This document shows positions 54,148 through 63,160 of a DNA stretch of 64,000 bases, one piece after another. The position numbers and the translations under genes are program-made. The DNA is from JAHEFT01 sp963700705 (GTDB taxonomy: Bacteria > Pseudomonadota > Gammaproteobacteria > Xanthomonadales > SZUA-36), in assembly GCA_963700705.1 (NCBI GenBank), contig CAVOYQ010000018.1, forward strand, positions 1 to 64,000. Direction: 5' to 3'. A model generated the notes under the pieces. The model saw only the letters and a program-made list of their open reading frames with translations. It did not search any database and had not been told where the DNA came from. Each line of letters begins with the position of its first letter. Positions within the stretch are counted from its first letter, which is position 1.

Positions 54148-54976
54148 ACCAGCAACGGACCAGGGGCCGGGTCAAGGCCGCAAACTTCGCCTGCTGAGCT
54201 TTAACATCCAGGCGGGTACGTCGACCGCACATTACCATCATTATGTGACGCGCAGTTGGCGGCAGGTTTTGCCGCATGCGAAACGGACCGAAAACCTGGA
54301 CGCGATTGCTGAGTTGGTTTCACCTTTCGACATGGTCGCGCTGCAGGAAGTGGATTCGGGCAGCCTCAGGTCAGGGTATATCAACCAGTCGCGTTACCTG
54401 GCCAACCATTCGGGCATGCCGTTCTGGTGTCACCAATCCAATCGCAAAGTCGGCACCGTTGCCTATGCCGGCAACGGCTTTTTAAGCCGGTTTGAACCCG
54501 ATATGGTCGTGGAGCACCGGCTTCCCGGCATCATTCCGGGGCGCGGGACGCTGCTGGTCAGGTTTGGCGAAGGTTTCGACGGCCTGGACGTTGCTGTAGT
54601 GCACCTGGCCCTGGGCAAACGCGCGCGCGCACTACAACTGAAATTTCTGGGCCGCGAACTGGACAGCAGCCGGCACCTGGTGGTGCTGGGTGATTTCAAC
54701 ACCCAGGCAGACACGCCCCACGTAATGGAATTGCGCGAGACCCTGGCGTTGAAAGTTCCGACCCGGGGCCTGGCCACCTACCCCTCGTGGCAGCCGCAAC
54801 GCGCCATCGACCATATTTTGATCAGTGAGAGGCTGCAGGCGGGGAATGCGGAAGTGCTGGATGTCGCGTTTTCGGATCATTGCCCGGTGGCAGTGGATAT
54901 CTTTCTGCCTCCGAAAGTCCGTTTGAAAGAGGCCACGCGCTCAGTTATCAGCGTAGAATCGAGGCGAACGATGTAG
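54131..54976 (+). CDS. endonuclease/exonuclease/phosphatase family protein
   Basis: About 281 residues. Start placed at GTG 54131, overlapping the dsbA end; TTG 54098 is also possible. Motifs of the EEP fold are in order: LRLLSFNIQAGTS, DMVALQEVDSGS (metal Glu), VVHLALGKRARALQLKFL, LVVLGDFNTQAD (Asp/Asn) and FSDHCPVAVDI (catalytic His). No signal peptide, so cytoplasmic. Substrate may be nucleic acid or a phosphoester; unknown. The stop is directly followed by the palindromic repeat that can serve as its terminator. Confidence 0.87.
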   Translation: MSQPTEPATDQGPGQGRKLRLLSFNIQAGTSTAHYHHYVTRSWRQVLPHAKRTENLDAIAELVSPFDMVALQEVDSGSLRSGYINQSRYLANHSGMPFWCHQSNRKVGTVAYAGNGFLSRFEPDMVVEHRLPGIIPGRGTLLVRFGEGFDGLDVAVVHLALGKRARALQLKFLGRELDSSRHLVVLGDFNTQADTPHVMELRETLALKVPTRGLATYPSWQPQRAIDHILISERLQAGNAEVLDVAFSDHCPVAVDIFLPPKVRLKEATRSVISVESRRTM

Positions 54977-55029
54977 GGAACCCCTGATCACACTGCACGG
55001 AGCGCCCGTGCAGTGTGATCAGAGGTTCC
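54977..55029. repeat. 53-bp palindrome of the GGAACCTCTGAT family, likely bidirectional terminator
   Basis: GGAACCCCTGATCACACTGC at 54977-54996 pairs with the inverse at 55010-55029; the full stem reaches CACGG/CCGTG around a 5-base loop. The ends and the phrase TGCACGGAGCGC also occur in the 0.4 kb element at 1537-1943. It fills the gap between two convergent genes. Confidence 0.8.
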
Positions 55030-55033
55030 TTAA

Positions 55034-55819
55034 CTAAAAACCAGCCAGCATGCGCAGGCCCACCAGCATCAGGAAGCCCCCGAACAGCCTTTTTACCAGT
55101 TTGGGCGTCAGCCGGTGAACCGTCGCAACGCCCAGCGGCGCTGCCAGTGCGCTGGTCAGCGCAATTCCGAAAAATGCCGGTAAGTGGACGTAACCCAGTG
55201 CGCTGTTCGGCAATTCATTGCCCAGCCCGAACACAACAAATCCCAACGTTCCGGCGATCGCAATCGGATAGCCACAGGCGGCGGATGTTGCCACGGCATT
55301 TTGTGCGCGTATTCCGTGCCACAATTGCCATGGACCCGTCAGGGCTCCTCCACCGATGCCGACCAGGCTGGATATTCCCCCAATGATGACTCCGACCACC
55401 GTTGCGACCGGCTGACCCGGCAAAGGTCTCTCTCCCTGGGGCTGGCGTCCCAGGATCAACTGGAGACCGGCGAGGATGGCGAATACAGCGAATACCCGGA
55501 CCAGGGACTCGCCGTGAAGCTGGTCCGCAACCGCCGCGCCGATCACGGCACCGATCAGCAGGCCGCCGGTCAGCGATCGAACCAGCGTCCAGCGGATAGC
55601 CTTTCTGCGCTGATGCGCAATAATGGAACTGAGCGAGGTGACCAGCATGGTGCAAAGCGAAGTTGCCACCGCCATGTGAATCGCCCAGGGCGCTGTTGCC
55701 GGGTCCTGCAAAAACAGGAAGGTGAGGGCGGGGACCACCACGAACCCACCGCCAATACCCAGGAAACCCGCCAGGTAACCGGCAACAACCCCGATCAGCG
55801 CAAATTCAATCAGCAACAC
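55034..55819 (-). CDS. TauE/SafE-family sulfite/anion exporter-like permease
   Basis: 261 residues, about eight membrane segments. The family signatures are the repeated glycine-rich segments, YLAGFLGIGGGFVVVPAL near residue 15 and GGISSLVGIGGGALTGP near 150. DUF81/TauE proteins export sulfite, sulfoacetate or other anions. There is no sulfur gene adjacent to fix the substrate. About 180 bases between its start and slt hold no gene, only a GC dyad near 55905-55930. Confidence 0.88.
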   Translation of the reverse strand: MLLIEFALIGVVAGYLAGFLGIGGGFVVVPALTFLFLQDPATAPWAIHMAVATSLCTMLVTSLSSIIAHQRRKAIRWTLVRSLTGGLLIGAVIGAAVADQLHGESLVRVFAVFAILAGLQLILGRQPQGERPLPGQPVATVVGVIIGGISSLVGIGGGALTGPWQLWHGIRAQNAVATSAACGYPIAIAGTLGFVVFGLGNELPNSALGYVHLPAFFGIALTSALAAPLGVATVHRLTPKLVKRLFGGFLMLVGLRMLAGF

Positions 55820-55996
55820 GTTCCCCTCATGCCGTTGCGCATTATTCTCTCATCCGCACCGGCTGGCGCAGCCAGAGGGGCGGTCAAACAATGCAGTTGA
55901 GCGCAGCCGCCTTCCGCTGCTCTAGCGGCGGAAGCAGGGAAGCGATACTCTTAATATACCTTGCTGCATTACGGGCATTTCCATATTCTGGGAGCC

Positions 55997-58056
55997 GTGC
56001 TCATCAACTTCTTTCAAAGTACCCTTCATCGTATTTACGTTGTTTCCAGCTTACCCGAGTTTACCGCCTCCAGGTTAGTGCCGGTGGTCGTGATTTTCGT
56101 GGTGGCTTTCTTTGCCTTGAGTCCGGTGTTCGGAGATGAGCACCAGGGCGCTGATCAACGCGTGGAATTCAGCCGCGCCTGGCAGGCAGCCGCCGGGGGC
56201 AACAGGTCCGAATTCCTGCGGTTGATGCCTGGCCTCAGGGATTACCTGCTGTACCCCTACCTTCAATACGAAGACTACAGGTACCGGCGGGCGAACGTGG
56301 ATGCGCAGGAGATGGCCCTGTTCCTGGAAAATCACGAGAACTGGGCTTTCACGGACGGGCTCAGGAAAGCCTGGCTTCGCACGCTGGGAGAGCGCAGTCA
56401 ATGGGATTCCCTGCTCAAGTACGCGGTCCACCCTTCCAGTACCGATGTCCAGTGTTACCTGGCCCAGGCCAGGATCCAGCGCGGACAGACCGAAGGCCTG
56501 GAAGCCGTGGCAAAGGCGCTATGGGCAGTGGGCAAGTCTCAGCCCGATGCCTGTGACCCGGTGTTTGCCTGGTTGAAGAAACAGGGCGGTATTACTCCGG
56601 AACTTGCCTGGGAGCGGATTCGCAGGGCCATGGAAGCCCGGCAACCCAGGCTGATTCTCTACCTGGCCCGCTACCTGGCGAGAGGAAGACCGGGATTTGG
56701 GTTGAGCGCTGGTACGAGCAGGACCGCACCGGTTACCGGCGGCTGGAGCAGGCCCGCTCCTGGCAGGATACGGAGAAAAGCCGGGAAATTACCGCCTATG
56801 GTCTGAAGCGCCTGGCGCGTGGCGACTCCGAAAGGGCGTGGCTGACGTACCGGGCCCTCGAAGGCCGCTTCAGTTGGCCGGAGGAAGTGCGGGGAGGCAT
56901 CCTGCGTGAAGTCGCTCTGTGGTCTGCTGTTGAAGGTGCGATCCAAACACCGGAGCTGATGCAAAACGTCCCGGGTGATTTTCGGGACGGCAAGCTGTTG
57001 GAGTGGTGGGCCCGCTTCGATCTGTCCAGTGCCGATTGGGAAGGCCTGATTTCTGTCATAGAAAGCATGCCGGAGGAACAGAAAAACGATTCCTCCTGGC
57101 GCTATTGGGACGCCCGGGCGCGCTTTGAAACCGGCGCGATCGAATCGGCCCGCGAACGGTTGGGTGAATTGGCGCTTCAAACAAACTATTTTGGATTTTT
57201 ATCAGCGGACCGCCTGGGTTTTCCATACACGATATGTCCCGAGGAACCGGGCGTGGACGAGCTGGCGGTCACTGCGTTGCGGCAGCAGCCGGGTTTCTAC
57301 AGGGCCATTGAACTGAGGAAGGCGGGAATACCCAGTTGGTCAAGAAGTGAATGGAAGATTGCGGTCAAGGGCCTCGACAAGTCCGGGTTGCGCGTTGCGG
57401 CGGCATTGGCCGTGGAAGAAGGCTGGTCTGACATGGCGATTTTTGCACTGGGTAACAGCGGTGACATGCGATGGTATGCCTGGCGTTTCCCGCTCGACTA
57501 CGCCGGACCGGTTGAAAGCCAGGCGCGCGAGCGAAAGCTCGATCCTGCATGGGTCCTGGGTTTGATGCGTTCGGAAAGCGCCATGGCGGAAGATGCGCTT
57601 TCCCCGGCAGGCGCCATGGGCCTGATGCAAATCATGCCGAAGACGGCAAAACAATTGGCCGGGCGGCATACGATCAGCTACTCCGGGCCTCAGCAGTTGA
57701 TGCAGGCCAGGGAAAACATCGAATTGGGTACCACTTACTTACGGGAACTGCTGGACCGGTTCGGTGAAAACCAGGTGTTGGCGTCGGGTGCTTACAATGC
57801 CGGACCTAATGCGGTTGAACGATGGATGAAAAGCCGCCGGACCGACGACCCCACGATTTGGGTGGAAACGCTCCCGTATTTTGAAACCCGGGACTATATT
57901 CCCAGGGTGTTGGCGTTTGCGACCATCTATGACTGGAGGTTGGCAAAACCGGTTATACGCGTATCCTCACGAATGCCTGCATTTGATTCCGGCGCTGGCG
58001 GCGGTACCATGCAGGTCAGAGACACAGCCGAAGTCGTTTGCCGGACCCCCGGATAA
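55997..58056 (+). CDS. slt: soluble lytic murein transglycosylase Slt, one frameshift
   Basis: A GTG at 55997 (or TTG 55961) begins a frame with a signal-anchor stretch (VPVVVIFVVAFFALSPVFG), then the superhelical U-domain (YLLYPYLQYEDYRYRRA). Near 56690 the frame shifts; IWVERWYEQDRTGYRRLE and the rest continue in the other frame to the catalytic GEWL domain: LGLMRSESAMAEDALSPAGA with the catalytic Glu, GLMQIMPKTAK and ASGAYNAGPNAVERW. It cleaves peptidoglycan to 1,6-anhydro products. The total of about 685 residues is near the norm. Confidence 0.9.
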
Positions 58057-58081
58057 GGGACAGACAGGCAAGGAGTTGATT

Positions 58082-59020
58082 ATGCGGATCGTGTTGCTTG
58101 GCGCGACTGGCTTTGTGGGGCACCACCTGTTGCCGGCGCTCACTGCCGCCGGCCATCATTGCGTGGCGTTGACCCGTTATTCCCAGGGTTGTCGTGAATT
58201 GACCGTCAACCCGGGCGTTGAAGTCCGCCAGGCGAATATTTTCGACCGCGAGCAATTGACCGGTCAGTTTGCGGGTGCCGGTGCGGTGATCAACCTGGTG
58301 GGCATCCTGAACGAATCCGGGCGTAACGGCAAAGGATTCCACCACGCCCACGTGGAACTGGTCGAGACTGCGATTGCAGCTTGCGGCGTTGCCGGCGTGC
58401 GGCGATTTATCCAGGTCAGTGCTTTGAATGCCGGCAAGGGGTCCAGCCACTACCTGGTCAGCAAGGGCCGGGCAGAGGACCTGTTGCGAAACGCGAAAGA
58501 ACTCGACGCGACGATTGTGCAGCCCTCGGTCATTTTTGGCGACGGCGATGCTTTTTTTAACCGCTTTGCCGCGCTGTTGAAAGTAGCCCCGGTACTGCCT
58601 TTGGCCTGCCCGGATTCAAAATTGCAGCCGGTTTGGGTGGGCGACGTGGTTGCAGCGATGGCGCTGGCCCTGGAAGCTCCAGACACTTTTGGAAAGACAC
58701 TGGTCATGGTCGGTCCGAAGGTTTTCAGCTTGCGGGAGCTGGTTGAATACACCGCGGCCGTCATTGGCCTGAAGCGGAAAATCATCGGGTTGCCAGACAG
58801 CGTTTCCAGCCTGCAGGGGCACCTGATGGACTTTGTGCCGGGCAAACCGTTTTCCAGTGACAATTACCGTTCCCTCCAGATCGATAACATCTCTGACGAG
58901 AACAGTCTGAAATGGCTTGGCATCAACCCGCATACCGTGGAAAGTATTGTGCCCGGTTATCTGACCGGAACGCCGCGCCAGCACCGGCTGGATGAGTGCA
59001 GGAAACGTGCCGGTCGCTGA
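58082..59020 (+). CDS. complex I NDUFA9-family NAD(P)-binding protein
   Basis: 312 residues from the ATG at 58082 (AAGGAG upstream). It opens with the Rossmann loop MRIVLLGATGFVGHHLLPAL, then VINLVGILNESG, the SDR-like VSALNAG...SHYLVSKGRAE, IVQPSVIFGDGDAFF and LQPVWVGDVVAAM. This is the atypical extended SDR group that includes NDUFA9 and bacterial relatives. The bacterial role is unknown. It is after slt and overlaps cca by 29 bases. Confidence 0.87.
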   Translation: MRIVLLGATGFVGHHLLPALTAAGHHCVALTRYSQGCRELTVNPGVEVRQANIFDREQLTGQFAGAGAVINLVGILNESGRNGKGFHHAHVELVETAIAACGVAGVRRFIQVSALNAGKGSSHYLVSKGRAEDLLRNAKELDATIVQPSVIFGDGDAFFNRFAALLKVAPVLPLACPDSKLQPVWVGDVVAAMALALEAPDTFGKTLVMVGPKVFSLRELVEYTAAVIGLKRKIIGLPDSVSSLQGHLMDFVPGKPFSSDNYRSLQIDNISDENSLKWLGINPHTVESIVPGYLTGTPRQHRLDECRKRAGR

Positions 59021-60254
59021 CTTGCCCGGTGCTGTTTACCTGGTCGGCGGAGCTGTCCGCGATGGACTGCTCGGATTACCGCAACCGGAAAAGGATTGGG
59101 TCGTCGTGGGCAGCACGCCGGATGAACTGGTCGCTCTCGGTTTCCGGCAGGTAGGCGCGTCTTTCCCGGTTTTCCTGCACCCCGATACGGGCGAGGAATA
59201 TGCATTGGCGCGAACCGAACGCAAGGAAGGGCATGGCTACCATGGTTTCAGCGTCGATTTTCACCCGGGCGTCACCCTGGAAGAGGACCTCGAGCGCCGG
59301 GACCTGACGATCAACGCCATGGCGCAAGACGACCAGGGGCGGCTTATCGATCCTTTCAACGGGCGCCAGGACCTGGAACAACGCCTGCTGCGCCACGTGT
59401 CCCCGGCTTTTTACGAAGATCCTTTGCGCGTTCTGCGCGTCGCCCGGTTTGCGTCCCGGTTTGCAGACCTGGGTTTCCGGGTACATGAATCAACCCTTGA
59501 ATTGATGCGGGGAATGGTCACATCCGGGGAGTTGGACCATTTGGTGCCGGAAAGGGTCTGGGCTGAATTCGCCAAGGCGCTTGTCAGCACCCGGCCGGAA
59601 GTTTTCATCGAAGTGTTGCGGGACTGCGGCGCGTTGGCCATCCTGCTGCCGGAGGTCGATCGCCTTTTCGGAATCCCGCAACCCGAAGTCCACCATCCCG
59701 AAATCGACACTGGCGTGCACGTGCTGATGACCATGAACCGCGCGGCGCGGCTTGGCGGATCGGCCGAGGTGGTTTTCGCACTCTTGCTCCATGACCTCGG
59801 CAAGGGACTGACCCCCGCGGATGTTTTGCCGGCGCACATCGGCCATGAGCAACGCGGCGTTCCGGAAGTGAACCGGGTCTGTGAAAGACTGCGGGTGCCC
59901 GGCGCTTTTCGTGACCTGGCGATCAAGGTATGCGAACTCCACCTGCGCTGTCACCGGTTGATGGAAGCGCAGCCGTCCACCGTGATGGAGTTGATCGAAA
60001 AAGCGGACTTGCTGAGACGGCCGGAACAGGCCGGGGATTTCATCCTTGCATGCCAGGCTGATTACCAGGGCAGAAAAGGGCTGGAAGACCGGCCTTATCC
60101 TCAGGGTGAGCGGTTACGCAAGGCCCTGAAGATCGCGCTCGCAATCCGGGCCAGGGACATCGCAACCGAAGGCCTGGATGGTATCCAGATCGGAGAAAAG
60201 CTCAGGAGCGCACGCATCGGGGCTATAGCCGGTAGCGAAGATCCTGCAGGCTGA
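58992..60254 (+). CDS. cca: CCA tRNA nucleotidyltransferase with HD domain
   Basis: 420 residues. Class II head: VYLVGGAVRDGLLGLPQPEKDWVV (residues about 15-38; the DxD acidic pair reads E-K-D), RRDLTINAMAQD, PFNGRQDLEQRLLRHV and EDPLRVLRVARFASRF. A C-terminal HD phosphohydrolase domain has ALLLHDLGKG and HEQRG. Such long forms also carry 2',3'-cyclic phosphodiesterase activity. It adds or repairs CCA ends; the tRNA in this window already encodes CCA. The last 30 bases overlap the convergent MidA-like gene. Confidence 0.94.
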   Translation: MSAGNVPVADLPGAVYLVGGAVRDGLLGLPQPEKDWVVVGSTPDELVALGFRQVGASFPVFLHPDTGEEYALARTERKEGHGYHGFSVDFHPGVTLEEDLERRDLTINAMAQDDQGRLIDPFNGRQDLEQRLLRHVSPAFYEDPLRVLRVARFASRFADLGFRVHESTLELMRGMVTSGELDHLVPERVWAEFAKALVSTRPEVFIEVLRDCGALAILLPEVDRLFGIPQPEVHHPEIDTGVHVLMTMNRAARLGGSAEVVFALLLHDLGKGLTPADVLPAHIGHEQRGVPEVNRVCERLRVPGAFRDLAIKVCELHLRCHRLMEAQPSTVMELIEKADLLRRPEQAGDFILACQADYQGRKGLEDRPYPQGERLRKALKIALAIRARDIATEGLDGIQIGEKLRSARIGAIAGSEDPAG

Positions 60255-61397
60255 AACCCTCGAGAGGCGCGAGTCAGTCCCCGGCCCAATCCCATCACCT
60301 GGAACTTCTCCCCCATCATGCCCGGCAGGGTCAATTGCCGGGCCTGGGCGTTCATCGCCAGAGCGCCGTCGCCGTCAGCCCGGCTGTGTTCTGCGAGAAT
60401 CCGGTCCAGGCCGCAGCCGATCAGGAAGAAGGACTGGCTGGTATAGCCTTCCACGTCCAGCCCATGGATATCGGCGGCTTCAGCAAGCGCCGTAAAATCC
60501 ACCCATGCAGTGATGTCCTGCAATCCCGGCCAGAAGAACACGTCATCATGCGCCCGGTGGCGGTAGTGGCACATCAGGGTGCCATCGGAACGCTCTGCCC
60601 GGTAATACTCGCGCCTGGGGTACCCATAATCGATGAACAACGCCAGTCCCCGCTTCATCCGGCAGGTCACAGCGCCAAGCCAGTCGGCCAGGTGCACGTT
60701 GATTTCCGAGCGGTAACCCGGCAGGAATTCGATCCCGCTGCTGGTCATGACATGCTCGACGGCTTGCTGTAATTCGACCGGCGCCTGGCGGTGCGACCAG
60801 CAAAATCGGTCGTCCTGCAGTCCAACACACAGTTGCTCAACGCCGTTGTCAGCAATCCGGAAACGTTCAACAGTCAGTGCATCGAGCACTTCATTCGCCA
60901 GCACCACGCCCTGCCAGTCGGCAGTTGGCGGTTGATCCAGCCATTCCACCCGGTCCGCGAGTTCCGGCGCCGCGGATATGATCCGGTCGTGCTGCACCTG
61001 GCGCAGGTCGGCGCTGCGTTCCAGTATCCTGTAGCGCGCGGGTAAGCCGTTCCGGCGGCAGCGATCGCAGCAGGTCGGCCGCCATCTGCCCTGTCCCGGC
61101 CCCGATTTCGAGCACATCGTAGCGCCCCAGTTCATCTGCGATTCCGCTGACCTGGCGGGCCAGGCAGCTTGCGAATAACGGGCCCAGTTCCGGGGCCGTG
61201 ATGAAATCTCCCGATTCGCCCAGCTTGTGCAGGCCGGCAGAGTAATAGCCCAGCCCGGGTTCATACAAGGCCATTTCCATGAACCGGGAAAATGGCATCA
61301 TCCCTTCGCCGGCCAGTTCGCCGCGGATGCGCGAACACAGCGAGTCGCTCAGACGCTTGAGCTCATCAGTGGGTTCGGGCAGGATGTCGCTTGGCAT
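60223..61397 (-). CDS. MidA/NDUFAF7-type SAM-dependent methyltransferase, two frameshifts
   Basis: Starts at the ATG at 61397. The N-terminus has MPFSRFMEMALYEPGLGYYS and GDFITAPELGPLFA, and the SAM motif is VLEIGAGTGQMAADLL. The frame shifts near 61055 (YRILERSADLRQVQ continues) and goes on through VVLANEVLDALTVERFR, ALFIDYGYPRREYY and FQVMGLGRGL. A second shift near 60270 is needed to reach the natural end LEGFSLQDLRYRL and stop at 60223. In mitochondria the homologue dimethylates an arginine of a complex I subunit; an NDUFA9 relative lies nearby. Confidence 0.82.
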
Positions 61398-61427
61398 AGT
61401 CAGCAAGTGTGTTTGAGCGAAAACTTC

Positions 61428-62166
61428 ATGTCCAGTAGAAAAACAGCCCTGGTAACAGGTGCGGCGGCCCGGATCGGCGCCGCCATATCCACGACCCTGC
61501 ATGGCCGGGGTTGCGATGTCCTGATCCACTACAATTCGAACGGCGAAGCCGCGCAGAAGCTGGCCGATCAGCTTAACCGGCCAGCGTGACCAAAGCGTTT
61601 TCACGGTGCAGGCTGATCTGTCACAACCCGCCGGGATCGAAACGCTGGCGAAGCACGTTTCGGACCGTTTCGGCAACCTGGATGTCCTGGTCAACAATGC
61701 TTCCCGGTTTTATCCGACCGCGGTTGGCGAGACGCAGGCCTGGCAGTGGGACGATTTGCTGGACAGCAATTTGCGCGGTCCCTATTTCCTGGTCCAGGCA
61801 TTGCTCGGCGAATTGAGCACCGCGGGTGGTTCGGTGATCAACATCCTGGACGTCTATGCTGAACGCCCGTTGCGGGAACATCCGGTGTATTGCATAGCCA
61901 AGGCGGGGCTGGCGATGATGACACGCACGCTGGCCAAGGAGCTTGGCCCTTCGATCCGCGTCAACGGTGTTTCCCCGGGCGCGATCCTGTGGCCTGAAGA
62001 TGAGCCCGGGTCAGCCGAGAAAAAGGCCATATTGCAACGGACCGCCCTGGGGCGCCTGGGCGATCCCCAGGATATCGCTTCGGCAGTCGCCTACCTGGCG
62101 CTCGACGCACCCTATGTGACCGGCCAGATCCTCGCCGTCGACGGCGGGCGCTCGCTCAACATCTGA
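61428..62166 (+). CDS. SDR-family pteridine reductase-like protein, one frameshift
   Basis: From the ATG at 61428: TALVTGAAARIGAAISTTL has the TGxxxRxG cofactor loop typical of pteridine reductases (PTR1/FolM). After LADQLNR an extra base in CCGGCCAGCG (near 61575) breaks the frame. VFTVQADLSQPAGIETL, LDVLVNNASRF, the catalytic YCIAK and VNGVSPGAILWPE follow, to the stop at 62166. About 245 residues when mended. Near folK and folB, so a dihydrofolate/dihydromonapterin reductase role is plausible. It diverges from the MidA-like gene by 30 bases. Confidence 0.85.
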
Positions 62167-62167
62167 T

Positions 62168-62296
62168 GCAGGAGCGGCCCACGGCTGCGGGAGCCGGCCT
62201 TCGAACCGGCGAGAACCGGACTTTCTGCGGGCACCGGGCGTCCACGCTAATCGCCGGCTATGGCCGGCGTCAAATCGCGGCCGTGGGCCGCTCCTA
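62168..62296. repeat. pair of inverted REP sequences (BIME-like)
   Basis: GCAGGAGCGGCCCACGGCTG at 62168-62187 and the inverse CGCGGCCGTGGGCCGCTCCTAC at 62275-62296 flank smaller dyads (GAGCCGGCCTTCGAACCGGC; TCGCCGGCTATGGCCGGCG). This is the GTAGGAGCGGC...GCCGCGA family, as at 13861-13920. The folK stop codon lies inside the right REP. Confidence 0.8.
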
Positions 62297-62777
62297 CAGC
62301 TCGATTAAGGTCAGTTCGGTGGTCTGCTTGGGAAACGCATCCCAGAGTTCGGAGATGGTTTGGCGGCAAACGGGGTGCACCAGGTCGGGCGCCAGGTCGG
62401 CCAGCGGCTTCAGAACGTGGGCGGCCGACAGGATTTCGCCGCGCGGCAGCGACAGCGCCGGGCTGACCAGGTAGAGGTCGTCATACAACAGGATGTCGAT
62501 GTCCAGTGTCCGGTCGGAGAATTTCGGGGCTTCCCGGTTCCTCTGGTGGTGGTCTTCGAGGTCGTGCAGAAATGCCTTCAATTCCAGGGGACTCAGTTCG
62601 GTCTCGATTCGCGCTGCCAGGTTGATGAAGTCTTCCCCTTCAAAGCCAAATGAAGGCGTCTGGTAGAGGGGAGAAAGGTCGACGCGGCCGAACTTTTCGC
62701 GCAGTGCGGCGATCCCGGAGGCAATGTTGTTCCGTCGGATCGATGTTACTGCCTAACCCGAGGTATGCCGTACTCAC
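62294..62777 (-). CDS. folK: HPPK (FolK), one frameshift
   Basis: Starts at GTG 62777, 5 bases after folB. STAYLGLGSNIDPTE is the FolK start. An extra base near 62728 changes frame, after which NIASGIAALREKFGR, SPLYQTPSFGFEGEDFIN, the catalytic APKFSDRTLDIDILLYDD and LPRGEILSAAHVLKPLADL follow. Mended length is about 160. It makes the pyrophosphorylated pterin for dihydropteroate synthesis. As folate synthesis is normally essential, the frameshift is probably an assembly error. Confidence 0.9.
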
Positions 62778-62781
62778 GGTT

Positions 62782-63147
62782 CTACTCCTCGCGCCCGTTG
62801 CTGCTGCGTTCAATGATCACGCCAACGGCGCTGGAACCACGTACCGCCCCCGGTTTGCTCAGTTTCAGTTTCAGGCGTTTCACCGGGAATTCCTCGAGGA
62901 CGATGGATGCGCATTTTTCAGCCAGCGCCTCGACCAACTGGAATTCGCTCTGTTCAATAAAATGGATCAGGCGTTTCGATACGGCCTTGTAGTCCAGCGT
63001 ATCTTCGATGGCATCGGAAACAGCGGCTTTGCGGATGTCGAATTCCATTTCCAGGTCGAGGCTGATGGCCTGCCTGATTTCCCGCTCCCAGTCATAAATA
63101 CCGATCACGGTTTCGACGGTCAGATTTTCTATGAATACCCGGTCCAT
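62782..63147 (-). CDS. folB: dihydroneopterin aldolase
   Basis: 121 residues, normal size. MDRVFIENLTVETVIGIYDWE is split over residues 1-21 and contains the conserved G-I-Y/F-x-W-E. SDAIEDTLDYKAVSKRLI, FQLVEALAEKCASIV with the active-site Glu, and KLSKPGAVRGSSAVGV follow. It supplies hydroxymethyl-dihydropterin to FolK, encoded immediately downstream. tsaD is 13 bases upstream on the same strand. Confidence 0.95.
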   Translation of the reverse strand: MDRVFIENLTVETVIGIYDWEREIRQAISLDLEMEFDIRKAAVSDAIEDTLDYKAVSKRLIHFIEQSEFQLVEALAEKCASIVLEEFPVKRLKLKLSKPGAVRGSSAVGVIIERSSNGREE

Positions 63148-63160
63148 GGTCCTTCCGTTA

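Noticed and set aside
61586..61816. Separate small ORF at 61586 (76 residues)
   Set aside because: It is an off-frame reading of the SDR gene; the SDR motifs are in the adjacent frame.
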